30,105 nucleotides of DNA from the NCBI GenBank assembly GCA_964631125.1, contig CAZVYN010000053.1, positions 1-30,105 on the forward strand. Reading direction: 5' to 3'. The notes below the pieces were generated by a model. It ran no database searches, was not told where the DNA came from, and saw only the letters and a list, made by a program, of their open reading frames with translations. Origin of the DNA: CAZVYN01 sp964631125 (lineage in GTDB: Bacteria; Eisenbacteria; RBG-16-71-46; CAIMUX01). The position numbers were made by a program, and so were the translations under genes. This document shows positions 22,238 to 30,105 of this stretch, in pieces (within the stretch, counting starts at the first letter, position 1; each line of letters starts with the position of its first letter).

Positions 22238-24313
22238 TCAGGTCCGGCGACGCTTCTCTGCCGATTTCTCGGGGCGTGCTGTCGGCCCCGACGGTGGCTT
22301 CGGACCCGACGGTAGCCTTGGACCCGACTGGGCCGACTTGCGGTGCGGGCGATATCCGCCGCCCCCGCGGATGTGATCGCCCTCGCGCTGTTCCTGCAGA
22401 TCCCGATTGGCCAGCTCTCGCCGCCGATCCAACGCCTGGCGCGGCGGCTGCGAACCAATGAGCGCGTCGCACCCTTCGCCGATGAGATCCTTGCGTCCCG
22501 CCTGGAGCAGCGCCTTGCGCACCTCGAAATAGTTCTCCGGCTTGAAGAACTGCAGCAGCGCGCGTTGGAGCTTGCGATCGCGCAGGTGCTTCGCCACCGC
22601 GACCGGCTTCATCGTGAACGGATCGAGCCCGGTGTGGTACATGCAGGCGGCGATGTCGAACGGACTCGGGATGAAGTCCTGCACCTGATCCGGCTTGTAG
22701 TGATTCCTCTTGAGGAAGAGCGCGAGATCGATCATGGAGTCGAGCGTGCTGCCCGGATGGCTCGCGATGTAGTACGGGATCAGGTACTGCTCTTTGCCGA
22801 CCGCTTTCGAGGCGCGATCGAAGGCCTGGTCGAACTCGACGAAGTCTTCCTGGCCGGGCTTCTTCATCAGCGCGAGCACCTGCGGATCGGTGTGCTCCGG
22901 CGCGACCTTCAGATAGCCGCCGACGTGGTGCTGCGCCAGCTCCTTCATGTAGACCGGATCGCGTCGCGCCAGATCCATGCGGATGCCTGAAGCGACCAGC
23001 ACCTTGCGGACGCCCGGCTTCTCGCGCGCCTTGCGCATCAGGTCGATGAGCGGACCGTGGTCGGTCCCGAGCAGCTTGCAGATGGTCGGATGGACGCAGC
23101 TCAAGCGACGGCAGATCGCCTCGACTTCGGGCTTGGTGCAGCGCATCTGATACATGTTCGCGGTCGGCCCGCCGATGTCGCTGATGACGCCGGAGAACTT
23201 CGGATCTTCCGCGATCTGCTCGATCTCGGCCAAGACGGAGGCCTGACTGCGGCTCTGGATGATCCGTCCCTCGTGCGCGGTGATCGAACAGAAGGTGCAG
23301 CCGCCGAAACAGCCGCGCATGATCTGGACCGAGTCCTTCACCACTTGGTACGCGGGAATCTGCTGCTTGCCATAGACGGGGTGCGGACGCCGCGTGTACG
23401 GCAACCCATAGACACGGTCCATCTCGGGCTGCGAAAGCGGGAAGGCGGGCGGGTTCGTGACCACCCACTCTCCGGCGTGCTTCTGCAGCAGCCGCCGCGC
23501 GTTGAACGGATTGGTCTCCTGGTGCGCGATGCGCGTCATCGTGCAGAAAGCGATCGGGTCGCTGACGACCTGCTCGTAGGACGGAAGTTCGAGCGAGCCT
23601 TCGCGCGGCGGCTGTTCGCTCGCGCCGAGTCGATAGGCCGCGCCGCGCAGATCGCCGCGGATGTCGCGCAGCGTTTCGCCGCCGTCGAGTCGACGCGCGA
23701 TCTCGAGGATGCCGCGCTCGCCCATCCCGTAGACGACGAGATCGGCCTTGGAGTCGAGCAAGATGGAGCGACGGACCTTGTCGCTCCAGTAGTCGTAGTG
23801 CGCGATCCGGCGGAGGCTCGCCTCGACTCCGCCCGCGACGACCGGCACGCCGTCGAACGCTTCGCGCGCCCTTTGGCAATAGGAAAGTGTCGCGCGGTCG
23901 GGTCGACGCGCGATCTGTCCGCCCGGACTGTAGGCGTCGTCGTTTCTTACCTTCTTGTTCGCGGTGTAGTGGTTGATCATCGAGTCCATGTTGCCCGCGC
24001 TGATGGCGAACATCAGTCGAGGGCGACCGAACGTCCGCCACGGATCGGCGGATCGCCAGTCGGGCTGGCTCAGGATCGCCACACGATAGCCCGCCGCTTC
24101 GAGTAGGCGCCCGAGCAGAGCCATCGCGAAGCTAGGATGATCGACGTAGGCGTCGCCGGTGACGAAGACGACGTCGACTTCGCTCCAACCGCGAGCGCGC
24201 ACTTCGTCCATCGACATCGGGAGCGGTGTGCGACGCGCGAACGGACTTGGGTCGGAGAAGGTGATGCCGCCGAACGGCGGAGCAGGCGCGGGCATCGGAG
24301 GTCGGTCAGACAT
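22238..24313 (-). CDS. ygiQ: YgiQ family radical SAM protein
   Basis: Cytoplasmic radical SAM enzyme of 691 aa of unknown reaction. The 4Fe-4S motif is intact: Cys335, Cys339 and Cys342 in RGCFGGCTFCSI. Other family marks are FVTGDAYVDHPSFAMALLGR near the N-terminus (a B12-binding-like UPF0313 N-domain), AISAGNMDSMINHYTANKK, GGVEASLRRIAHYDYWSD, SDIGGPTANMY, LKVAPEHTDP, YYIASHPG and CMYHTGLDPFT. The ATG at 24313 was chosen for its GAGGA 5 nt upstream. The last 60 residues are a low-complexity basic tail (QREGDHIRGGGGYRPHRK and on), common in this family. It starts in the same CATG as the divergent rsmB-like gene. The 241 bp between its stop and the convergent fusion gene hold nothing recognisable. 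Confidence 0.95.
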   Translation of the reverse strand: MSDRPPMPAPAPPFGGITFSDPSPFARRTPLPMSMDEVRARGWSEVDVVFVTGDAYVDHPSFAMALLGRLLEAAGYRVAILSQPDWRSADPWRTFGRPRLMFAISAGNMDSMINHYTANKKVRNDDAYSPGGQIARRPDRATLSYCQRAREAFDGVPVVAGGVEASLRRIAHYDYWSDKVRRSILLDSKADLVVYGMGERGILEIARRLDGGETLRDIRGDLRGAAYRLGASEQPPREGSLELPSYEQVVSDPIAFCTMTRIAHQETNPFNARRLLQKHAGEWVVTNPPAFPLSQPEMDRVYGLPYTRRPHPVYGKQQIPAYQVVKDSVQIMRGCFGGCTFCSITAHEGRIIQSRSQASVLAEIEQIAEDPKFSGVISDIGGPTANMYQMRCTKPEVEAICRRLSCVHPTICKLLGTDHGPLIDLMRKAREKPGVRKVLVASGIRMDLARRDPVYMKELAQHHVGGYLKVAPEHTDPQVLALMKKPGQEDFVEFDQAFDRASKAVGKEQYLIPYYIASHPGSTLDSMIDLALFLKRNHYKPDQVQDFIPSPFDIAACMYHTGLDPFTMKPVAVAKHLRDRKLQRALLQFFKPENYFEVRKALLQAGRKDLIGEGCDALIGSQPPRQALDRRRELANRDLQEQREGDHIRGGGGYRPHRKSAQSGPRLPSGPKPPSGPTARPEKSAEKRRRT

Positions 24314-25667
24314 GGAGTTCCTCGGGGGATCCCGCGCCAAGAGCGGCAAACGGCACGAACAGCGACCGACCCAGCGACCGGCCCAGCGGCACAGTCTACC
24401 TGCGCGCGGTCGCGATCAGGACGAGAAGCTCTTCATCCCCGAAATCGCGGCCCGCGTGTTGGCCGAGGTCGAGACTCGTTCGGGACACGCCTCGGCCCTC
24501 CTCGCGCGCTCCTTTCGCCGCCATCCCGAACTGAGCCACGAGGAGCGCGGGGCGATCGCGGAGATCGTCTACGGCGTGTTGCGCAACCGCAGGTGGATCG
24601 ATTTCTTGCTCGGACCGGAGACGCACCACGACGCCCTGGCGCGGGCGCGCTCTCGCTGCCGGATGTTCGCGCGGCTCGGCGATCCCCAGGCGACGCAGCG
24701 ACTGGAGGCGGTGGCCGATCCGATCGAGCGCTTCGCCGTGCGCACTTCGCTCCCGAATTGGTTGGCGTCGCGCTTCGTCGAAGAACTCGGCATGGAACGC
24801 GCGCGCGCGTTGGGCCTGTCGATGCTGCAGGCGCCGCCGGTCACTGTCCGCGTCGATTCGAGTCGGATCACGCGGGATGAGTTGGTCGAGTTGCTGCGAG
24901 GCGAAGGCTTCGAAGTCGAACCGACGCGGTGGGCGCGCGACGGCGTGCAGATCTTCTCGGGTCCCTCGCTCTTTCGCACTGCGATCTTCCACGACGGACT
25001 GTGCGAGGTGCAGGACGAGGGCTCGCAATTGGTCTCGGAACTGACCGCTCCGCCGCCCGACGGATTCGTGCTCGACGCCTGCGCCGGCGCCGGCGGCAAG
25101 ACGCTGCATCTCGGCGCGCTGCTGCGCGGCCGCGGCCGCGTGCTCGCCCTCGATGTCGAAGCCGGCGCGCGCCGCACCGAAGAACTGAAGCGCCGTCTGA
25201 AACGCGTCGGGCTGACCAACGTGACCTGCATGATCGCGCCGGCCGAAGGCGCCTTGCCCGAGCGTCTCGATCGCTGGATCGGCAAGGCCGACCGCGTTCT
25301 CGTCGACGCTCCCTGCTCGGGCACCGGCGTCTTGCGTCGCAACCCCGAATCGAAAGATCGCCTCGAGCCCTCGATGCTCGAACGACTGCCCAAACTCCAA
25401 CGCGAAATCCTCGAGCGCTTCGCGCCCTTCGTCCGTCCCGGTGGACGCCTCGTCTACTCCACCTGTTCGCTCTTGGCCGAAGAGAACGATCGCGTCGTCG
25501 ACAACTTCCTCGCCGCGCATCCCGAATTCACGCCGATGACCTCCGACGAAATCTGGGGCCGCGAACGCGCTATTCAACTAGGCGACTCCGGCCGCCTCCG
25601 CCTCAGCCCCGACACCCACGGCGCCGACGGGTTTTTCGCGGCGGTGATGCGGCGGAAGAGGGACTGA
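24312..25667 (+). CDS. rsmB: RsmB/NOP family RNA (cytosine-5) methyltransferase
   Basis: SAM-dependent rRNA m5C methyltransferase of 451 aa. An N-terminal NusB-like helical domain (about 40-180; ARVLAEVETRSGHASALLARSF, then VYGVLRNRRWIDFLL) precedes a small RNA-binding section and the catalytic domain: SAM motif DACAGAGGKT (255-264), DAPCSGTGVLRRNPESK (332-348) with Cys335 for product release, and STCSLLAEEN with Cys385 as the expected nucleophile. The ATG at 24312 overlaps the ygiQ ATG on the other strand; GGAGG stands 10 nt upstream. No good later start exists before the NusB-like domain. The first 35 residues are basic and rich in Gln/Arg/Pro. The symbol rsmB is by domain order (NusB plus Nop2/Sun); RsmF is excluded by the N-terminal domain. 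Confidence 0.93.
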   Translation: MEFLGGSRAKSGKRHEQRPTQRPAQRHSLPARGRDQDEKLFIPEIAARVLAEVETRSGHASALLARSFRRHPELSHEERGAIAEIVYGVLRNRRWIDFLLGPETHHDALARARSRCRMFARLGDPQATQRLEAVADPIERFAVRTSLPNWLASRFVEELGMERARALGLSMLQAPPVTVRVDSSRITRDELVELLRGEGFEVEPTRWARDGVQIFSGPSLFRTAIFHDGLCEVQDEGSQLVSELTAPPPDGFVLDACAGAGGKTLHLGALLRGRGRVLALDVEAGARRTEELKRRLKRVGLTNVTCMIAPAEGALPERLDRWIGKADRVLVDAPCSGTGVLRRNPESKDRLEPSMLERLPKLQREILERFAPFVRPGGRLVYSTCSLLAEENDRVVDNFLAAHPEFTPMTSDEIWGRERAIQLGDSGRLRLSPDTHGADGFFAAVMRRKRD

Positions 25668-25979
25668 GCAGCGCGGCGCGATGCGCTTCTTGGCCGCAGG
25701 TCGATCCGACACTTTGGTCGTGTCGACCGTCCGTTGGTGGGCTTTGCTAGGCGCACGTCGAGTCCGGGCAATTGCCGACGCTGCCTTGAGCACCGTTCGA
25801 AGCGCCTCGTTCACAGCTTCATCCGTCGCAAATGCTGCGGCTACGTCCGGATCCAGCAGGGCGAGGTTTGTCCCTGCTCGGTACCGGCGGAGGTACTTGC
25901 CCCGAACTCCACCCGGCAGTTCGCCAAAGTTGTAATCGCCCCGCAGATCGTCGGGCGCTGCGGGCTCAACCTTGCTCAT
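25578..25979 (-). CDS. Antitoxin of the BrnT-type toxin
   Basis: Predicted antitoxin of 133 aa. The core resembles small proteins paired with BrnT toxins: an acidic start (MSKVEPAAPDDLRGDYNF), GVRGKYLRRYRAGTNLALLDPDVAAAF, then TDEAVNEALRTVLKAAS, a ribbon-helix-helix-like DNA-binding end. The start ATG at 25979 has GGAGAGGAG 5 nt upstream and overlaps the toxin stop by 14 bp, so the two are translationally coupled, with the toxin first. The last 45 residues are low-complexity and basic, and the final 90 bp run antisense into the 3' end of the rsmB-like gene; the usual family length is near 90 aa, so the tail may be a read-on extension after loss of an earlier stop. Confidence 0.8.
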   Translation of the reverse strand: MSKVEPAAPDDLRGDYNFGELPGGVRGKYLRRYRAGTNLALLDPDVAAAFATDEAVNEALRTVLKAASAIARTRRAPSKAHQRTVDTTKVSDRPAAKKRIAPRCSVPLPPHHRREKPVGAVGVGAEAEAAGVA

Positions 25980-26238
25980 AGAAACTCCTCTCCCGCCGCG
26001 TTGCCGGCCTCGCGCTGATGATGCGGACCCTCTTGCCTCGGCTGACATGGGCGACAACAACCAGCTCACCGGCCTCCGTCGCGGCTATCGTAATGGCGCG
26101 GCTCTGGCCGATCGAGTGGTCTGGATCCGGGAAAGTGGCTGCCAGCGGGTCCCCGAACACAGTCGCCGCGACATGGAACGACAACCGACGCTTGCGCCGA
26201 TTGCTTTCCGCTTTGGCGGCATCCCATGCAAACTCCAC
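25966..26238 (-). CDS. brnT: BrnT family toxin
   Basis: RelE-fold ribonuclease toxin of 90 aa. It shows the complete BrnT pattern: FAWDAAKAESNRRKRRLSFHVAATVFGDP, then FPDPDHSIGQSRAITI, then ELVVVAHVSRGKRVRIISARPATRRERSFYE. Known BrnT toxins cut mRNA and stop translation; the partner antitoxin binds the toxin and represses the operon. The GTG at 26238 begins VEFAWD, the normal family start; CGGAG and AAGGAG lie upstream. The antitoxin gene overlaps its 3' end. The operon stands between the kinase pseudogene and rsmB, in the direction facing the rsmB terminus. Autoregulation through the upstream region is expected but no operator was defined. Confidence 0.92.
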   Translation of the reverse strand: MEFAWDAAKAESNRRKRRLSFHVAATVFGDPLAATFPDPDHSIGQSRAITIAATEAGELVVVAHVSRGKRVRIISARPATRRERSFYEQG

Positions 26239-26285
26239 GTGCTCCGCTCTCTCCTTCGGACCTGGTCACGTACTTCGCTGCTTGC

Positions 26286-28140
26286 CTACCTGACCCCCAT
26301 CCGCACGAGCAGCGCCTCGAACCGCACGTCTTTCCACAGCGGGGCGAAGTCGGCGAAGTAGGTCACGTAGGGAAGTCGGATCTCGCGCTGCGCGAGCGAG
26401 TCGCCGAGGTCGCGGAACGCAGCGTCGAGATCGCCGAGTTCGGCATGCCAGCGAGCCCGGTCGGACGGGAGCAGTCGCGCCACCGGGGCCGAGAGCTGCG
26501 CCCGCAAGACTCCAGCTCTCCCGTCTCGCGCGTAGCCCTCGCGCAACGTCGCGGTGGGCGCCGCGACCCGTTGCGACACCGCCTCGAGCCGCTCGCGCAA
26601 CGAGAAGTACGGTTCGATCTCCCCGCGCTGCCAACAGAGCCGCGCGGCCAGTTCGAGCGCCAATGGCAACGTCGGCGTGAGCTCCAGCGCTTTGCGATAC
26701 GACGCCATCGCCTCGTCGAGCTGTCCCTCGAACCAGTGCCACTCACCGAGGATCGTCCAGATGTTGGCGGAGAGCGGGTCGAGCTCGAGCGCGCGCCTCA
26801 GCTCGCGCAGCGCCGCATTCGAACGGCCGGTCATCATCAAGAGATCCGCATACCACTTGTGCGCGTTGGCCTCATCCGGACTGAGCTCGATCGCCCGTCG
26901 ATACTCGTGCTCCGCCTCGGTCCACTTCAGATCGATCATGAGCACGTAGCCGAGCGTGGCGTGGGCCGATCCGAGATCCGGTCGGAGTTCGAGCGCCCGA
27001 AGCGCCGCCTCGCTCGCTTTGGAGCGCGCCTCGAGGAAGGCGTCGTACGCCTCGCCGTCATGCGTTCCTCGATTCGCCGCCAGCCCCTGCTCGCTGATGA
27101 GCAACGCTCCCGGGAGCGCGGCGACGACGGCGCGCGCCACGTCGTCTTGCACGGCGAAGATGTCGTCCAACTTGCGATCGAACTGTTCCGACCAGAGGGG
27201 ATAGCCGTCCGCCACCTTCACGAGCTTCACGGAGATCCGCACTCGATCGCCCGCCTTCCGGACACTCCCCTCGAGCACCGTGGCGACGTTGAGCGCTCTG
27301 CCCACCTCGGCGATCGTCGGCGTCTTCCCTTTGAAATGAAACAACGGAGTGCGCGCTGCCACCCGCAGACCGCGGATCTTGGTCAGCAGGTTCATCAGCT
27401 CTTCGGTCAAGCCGTCGGAGAAGTACTCGTTCTCCGGTTCGACGCTCATGTTCACGAGCGGCAGCACCGCGATGGACGGCCCGTCGCTCGTACGCGGGGC
27501 CGCGACCGCCTGTGCCCGTTGCGACGTGGGGCCGGCGGCCGCACTGCTTCGCAGCGCCGCCAGTTCATCGCTCACCTCCGCAAACGTCCGTCCGCCGAAC
27601 GGCCTTCGCCCGCCCGCCAGTTCTTGAACGATCACACCGAAGGCGAACAGGTCCGCGCGCGCGTCCGCGACTTCGCCCCGCAGTTGCTCGGGGGACATGT
27701 ACGGCGCCGTCCCCATCACCTCTCCGACCACGGAGAGCGGCGACGTCATCGTGAGCATCTGCGTGTTCTCGAACTCTGGCGTCTCGGGCGCCCCCGGAGT
27801 CAGCTTCGCCAGCCCGAAGTCCAACACCTTCAGCCGCCCCTCGCGCGTCACCATCACATTCGCCGGCTTCAGGTCCCGATGCACGATCCCCTTCTCATGC
27901 GCCGCCAGCAACGCATCCGCGAACGGGATCATGAGGTCGAGCAGTTGCGCGAGCGAGAGTCCTTCGGGGGTGATCAGCGCGGAGAGGTCGTGCCCGTCGA
28001 CGAGTTCCATCGTCAGGAAGTGGACCCCCGCCGCCTCCTCTACGGAGTAGATCGTCACGATATGCGGATGATTCAGCGCCGCCACCGCCCGCGCCGATCG
28101 CGGCGGTGATCTGGTAGTGCGCGATCGTTTGGCCGATCAG
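26286..28140 (-). pseudogene. Serine/threonine kinase-TPR gene with N-lobe deletion
   Basis: The remnant reads LIGQTIAHYQITAAIGAGG from 28140, then breaks at about 28083-28094 and resumes in another frame at VAALNHPHIVTIYSVEEA. About 45 codons are missing: the rest of the glycine loop, the VAIK lysine and the helix C glutamate. The C-lobe is intact (HRDLKPANVM, LDFGLAKL, GTAPYMSPEQLRG), followed by an adenylate-cyclase/TolB-like region (SIAVLPLVNMSVEPENEYFSDGL to WSEQFDRKLDDIFAVQDDV) and TPR units to 26286. The expected initiator is CTG at 28140, with GGAGG (28151-28147) 6 nt upstream, where relatives begin MIGQ. A GTG at 28085 could start a 599-aa product, but without the ATP-anchoring lysine it would not be an active kinase. 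Relatives signal from the membrane or cytoplasm. Confidence 0.85.
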
Positions 28141-28184
28141 GAATGACCTCCGTGATCCGAGTTCAACTGACGCAGAGCCCGGCG

Positions 28185-29936
28185 TCAGTCTGCACACGGC
28201 CGCGTCTCGACTGCGATGCCGAGTGCGCGGACTTCGGGCCAGATATCACTGACCGGTAACCAGGCGTCAGCCGAGCGGGTGAACGGCGGGAAGGTGTCGG
28301 AGGCGATCTCCGAAGCAGCGATATAGAAGTCGGCCGACTCTCCCGGCCAATTTCCGTGGAATCCCGCCCACCACGCGCCTTCGACACAACAACGATCCAG
28401 GTAGACCCAGTGGCGGCTGACTTCGGGCCAGGCGGCGATGTTGGTGACTTGCACGTCAACGCGTTGGCAGACAACAGGGCCGGGGGCGCCGAGTTCGTCT
28501 TGCCAGACGAAGAGGTCGAGGGTGGCGGATGGGGTGGCGGTGACGGCGGTGAGATCCAGGACCAGCGCGCAGACTTCCGCGGCGCCGGCGAACCGCTGGG
28601 CGAAGGCGCCGATCTCGAGCGGCCCGGCGCCGTCGAAGGCCCAGGCGATCGCGCTGTCATAGGGGCCGTCGGCTAGGCGCGTGACCACTCCGCAGGAGTC
28701 TTCGACTTCGGGATTGGCGACGATGCCGGGGCCGTTGGCGAGCTGTTGATCGGCGTCTACGGCAACGACAGGATTGAAGGCGCGCTTGATCGATCCCCAC
28801 GTGTACTTCTCGCCTTCGTCGGCCAGGTCGCGCCAGAGGACGATTTCCCAGATCCGTTCGCCGGAGCCGGAGCTCTGGTCCGTTTCACGGAGGAAGATCT
28901 CGGCGCGATCATCGAGCGCTTCCAATTCAACCGACGAACCCTTCGCTGCGCGCACCACGCGCAGATGCACGTCTTCCAGGAAGACCTTGCGCGCGGTCGA
29001 TGGCACGGGGTCGTCGAAGTCGGGCTCGAGGATCGGACCGGCGGTGAACTCGAGGGACACCTCGCTGACGTCTCGCGAAGTCAGCATCCGTCGCGTCGCC
29101 TCTTCTTCGGACGGGCGGCCCCAGCGCAGTGGAGTCGTCGGATCTCGGTCGAGATCGGAAGGAGAGAACTCGAACGAGAAATCGGCCGCGAAGAGACCTT
29201 CGAGCGTGTCGGGGTCACGCAACGCATACGCGATTCGCAGACGCTGCAGTGCGCCGTCCACGCCGCCGCCGGTTCCGTTGGCGGCTGCGCTCGCCAGGCC
29301 CGACCAGGCGGAGGTGTCGGCTTGATCGATGGCGCGGATCCGGTAGTCGTATTCGCCGAAGACCGCGAGGCCGTCGTCGAGATAGTTGCGTTGGGTCGGC
29401 GGCGGATTCGGCGAGATGCGAAGCCAGTCGCCCGCGGCGGTGCGGCGTTCCAACTCGAATCGGGTCGGATGCGGCGGAAAGAATTCCCACGAGAGGGCGA
29501 TCGCCTGGAGAGAGGCGCCGACGGCGGTGAGATTCCTTGGTGCGCCGGTCTTCGTTCGCGCGCTGACCTCTGCGCTCCAATCGGACGGTCCGTTGCCGTT
29601 CCTGGCGCGAAGACGAAAGGTGTGGCTGGTGCGGTCGGCCAATCGGATGACTTGGTAGGTCACGAGCGGCAGGAAGGGGCCGGTGATCGTGGCACGCGAC
29701 TGGTAGGCGCTCTCCCCGCCGCGACTCTGCACCTCGTACGAGATGACCTCGGTGTCCGCGTGCGACCAACGTAGCGTCACCGAAGAGTCCGCCGCAGCGG
29801 TGACCTGAAGTCCCGTCGGCGCAGCGGGCAGATCGTCCTTCGGGTCGATCGGGTCGCCGTCCTCGGAACAACCAAACGCGAGAAGCGCACAGAGGAGCGC
29901 GCCCGAACCGATAACTCGCTGCAACCTCGAACGCAT
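28185..29936 (-). CDS. Fibronectin type III lipoprotein
   Basis: Predicted outer or periplasmic lipoprotein of 583 aa. The signal peptide ends in lipobox LLAFGC (Cys about 23), followed by an acidic linker (SEDGDPIDPKDDLPAAPTG). Two fibronectin type III domains follow: about 38-125 (PTGLQVTAAADSSVTLRWSH) and about 128-215 (PRNLTAVGASLQAIALSWEF). After a GTGGG linker comes a region of about 160 residues resembling a ketosteroid-isomerase-like/NTF2-type fold (LQRLRIAYALRDPDTLEGLFAADFSFEF), then a C-terminal beta domain (about 410-583). The ATG at 29936 has GTGGAGG 4-5 nt upstream; the GTG 27 nt earlier is rejected because it delays the signal peptide. Role unknown; probably cell-surface or periplasmic binding. 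It precedes the kinase remnant by 45 bp. Confidence 0.9.
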   Translation of the reverse strand: MRSRLQRVIGSGALLCALLAFGCSEDGDPIDPKDDLPAAPTGLQVTAAADSSVTLRWSHADTEVISYEVQSRGGESAYQSRATITGPFLPLVTYQVIRLADRTSHTFRLRARNGNGPSDWSAEVSARTKTGAPRNLTAVGASLQAIALSWEFFPPHPTRFELERRTAAGDWLRISPNPPPTQRNYLDDGLAVFGEYDYRIRAIDQADTSAWSGLASAAANGTGGGVDGALQRLRIAYALRDPDTLEGLFAADFSFEFSPSDLDRDPTTPLRWGRPSEEEATRRMLTSRDVSEVSLEFTAGPILEPDFDDPVPSTARKVFLEDVHLRVVRAAKGSSVELEALDDRAEIFLRETDQSSGSGERIWEIVLWRDLADEGEKYTWGSIKRAFNPVVAVDADQQLANGPGIVANPEVEDSCGVVTRLADGPYDSAIAWAFDGAGPLEIGAFAQRFAGAAEVCALVLDLTAVTATPSATLDLFVWQDELGAPGPVVCQRVDVQVTNIAAWPEVSRHWVYLDRCCVEGAWWAGFHGNWPGESADFYIAASEIASDTFPPFTRSADAWLPVSDIWPEVRALGIAVETRPCAD

Positions 29937-30021
29937 TGAACCTCCACTTACCCCGTGCTCCAACCGCGCGGAGCATAACGGGCGTCGGCGTGGCGTTCTC
30001 CGACTCTCTGCCCGAAAATGA

Positions 30022-30049
30022 AACGACCCGGGCCTTCGCCCGGGTCGTT
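30022..30049. terminator. Strong hairpin, likely bidirectional terminator
   Basis: AACGACCCGGGC (30022-30033) and GCCCGGGTCGTT (30038-30049) form a perfect 12-bp stem with a CTTC loop. On the minus strand it is followed by TCATTTT and on the plus strand by CGCTTTAC, both weakly T-rich. It probably ends a gene located beyond the right edge and insulates the Fn3 lipoprotein gene from it. Confidence 0.75.
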
Positions 30050-30074
30050 CGCTTTACTTCATCGAGCCTCATCG

Positions 30075-30105
30075 GGCCGGATCAGGCCGGATCAGGCCGG
30101 ATCAG
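30075..30105. repeat. 10-bp tandem repeat at the right edge
   Basis: GGCCGGATCA is repeated from 30075 and 30085, with a third copy at 30095 truncated or continuing past the edge. The unit length cycles all reading frames through TGA on the minus strand, so it is not coding. The true extent cannot be seen. Confidence 0.7.

Noticed and set aside
24396..25577. Minus-strand open frame of 393 codons
   Set aside because: Antisense to the rsmB-like methyltransferase with intact catalytic cysteines.
26226..28109. Plus-strand open frame of 627 codons
   Set aside because: Antisense to the kinase-TPR gene, whose minus-strand frame has HRDLKPAN and DFGLA motifs.

Overview
This is a GC-rich bacterial chromosome segment. 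The left quarter is a chromosomal integron and the rest is an ordinary gene neighbourhood containing several decayed genes. No rRNA or tRNA gene and no CRISPR array was seen. The gene set includes a kinase/TPR protein opening with an IGQTIAHYQI-type N-terminus, a tricorn-type S41 peptidase remnant, a fused multi-pass membrane/spermidine-synthase/TPR protein, TldD/TldE, an FprA-type ferredoxin reductase and an Fn3 lipoprotein. This mix suggests an environmental bacterium of an Acidobacteriota/Gemmatimonadota/Eisenbacteriota-like lineage. That placement is an inference from gene style only.

Region 1 (1-7291, everything on the minus strand). An integron integrase gene (intI, 7291 to 6215) is followed by an attI region (core site 6047-6053) and six gene cassettes. 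In order they carry a bleomycin-resistance-like VOC protein, a DUF1801 protein, an unknown ORF, an O-methyltransferase, a second VOC protein and an Asp/Glu-racemase-family protein. Each cassette ends in an attC site. intI points the same way as the cassettes, with attI behind its 3' end: the rare 'inverted integrase' layout. In five of the six cassettes the R'' box is the exact complement of the cassette's own first six bases plus G, which confirms the boundaries independently. The sixth breaks this rule. A 7-bp core site is tandemly repeated four times at one junction. Directly after the last attC, in cassette orientation, starts a type I restriction subunit gene (hsdR) that runs off the left edge. 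It is either an unusually large cassette or the integron flank.

Region 2 (7380-9420, minus strand). An NADPH-dependent FMN reductase, a small lipoprotein gene broken by a 1-nt shift, and a beta-hydroxyacid dehydrogenase.

Region 3 (9530-16450, mostly plus strand). The translationally coupled tldD-tldE protease pair with a strong terminator, an orphan XRE regulator, an unrecognised 526-aa protein and an FprA-type ferredoxin-NADP reductase.

Region 4 (16450-22000, plus strand). Stem-loops and a possible 45-codon minus-strand gene, a heavily decayed tricorn-protease pseudogene (nonsense codon, frameshifts, large deletions including the catalytic serine), a small membrane protein and the 1021-aa membrane/spermidine-synthase/TPR fusion.

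Region 5 (22238-30105). ygiQ (minus) and an rsmB-type rRNA methyltransferase (plus) whose start codons overlap in a single CATG, a BrnT/antitoxin pair antisense to the rsmB tail, a serine/threonine kinase-TPR gene that has lost most of its N-lobe and uses a CTG where ATG is expected, an Fn3 lipoprotein, and a terminator plus 10-bp tandem repeats at the right edge.
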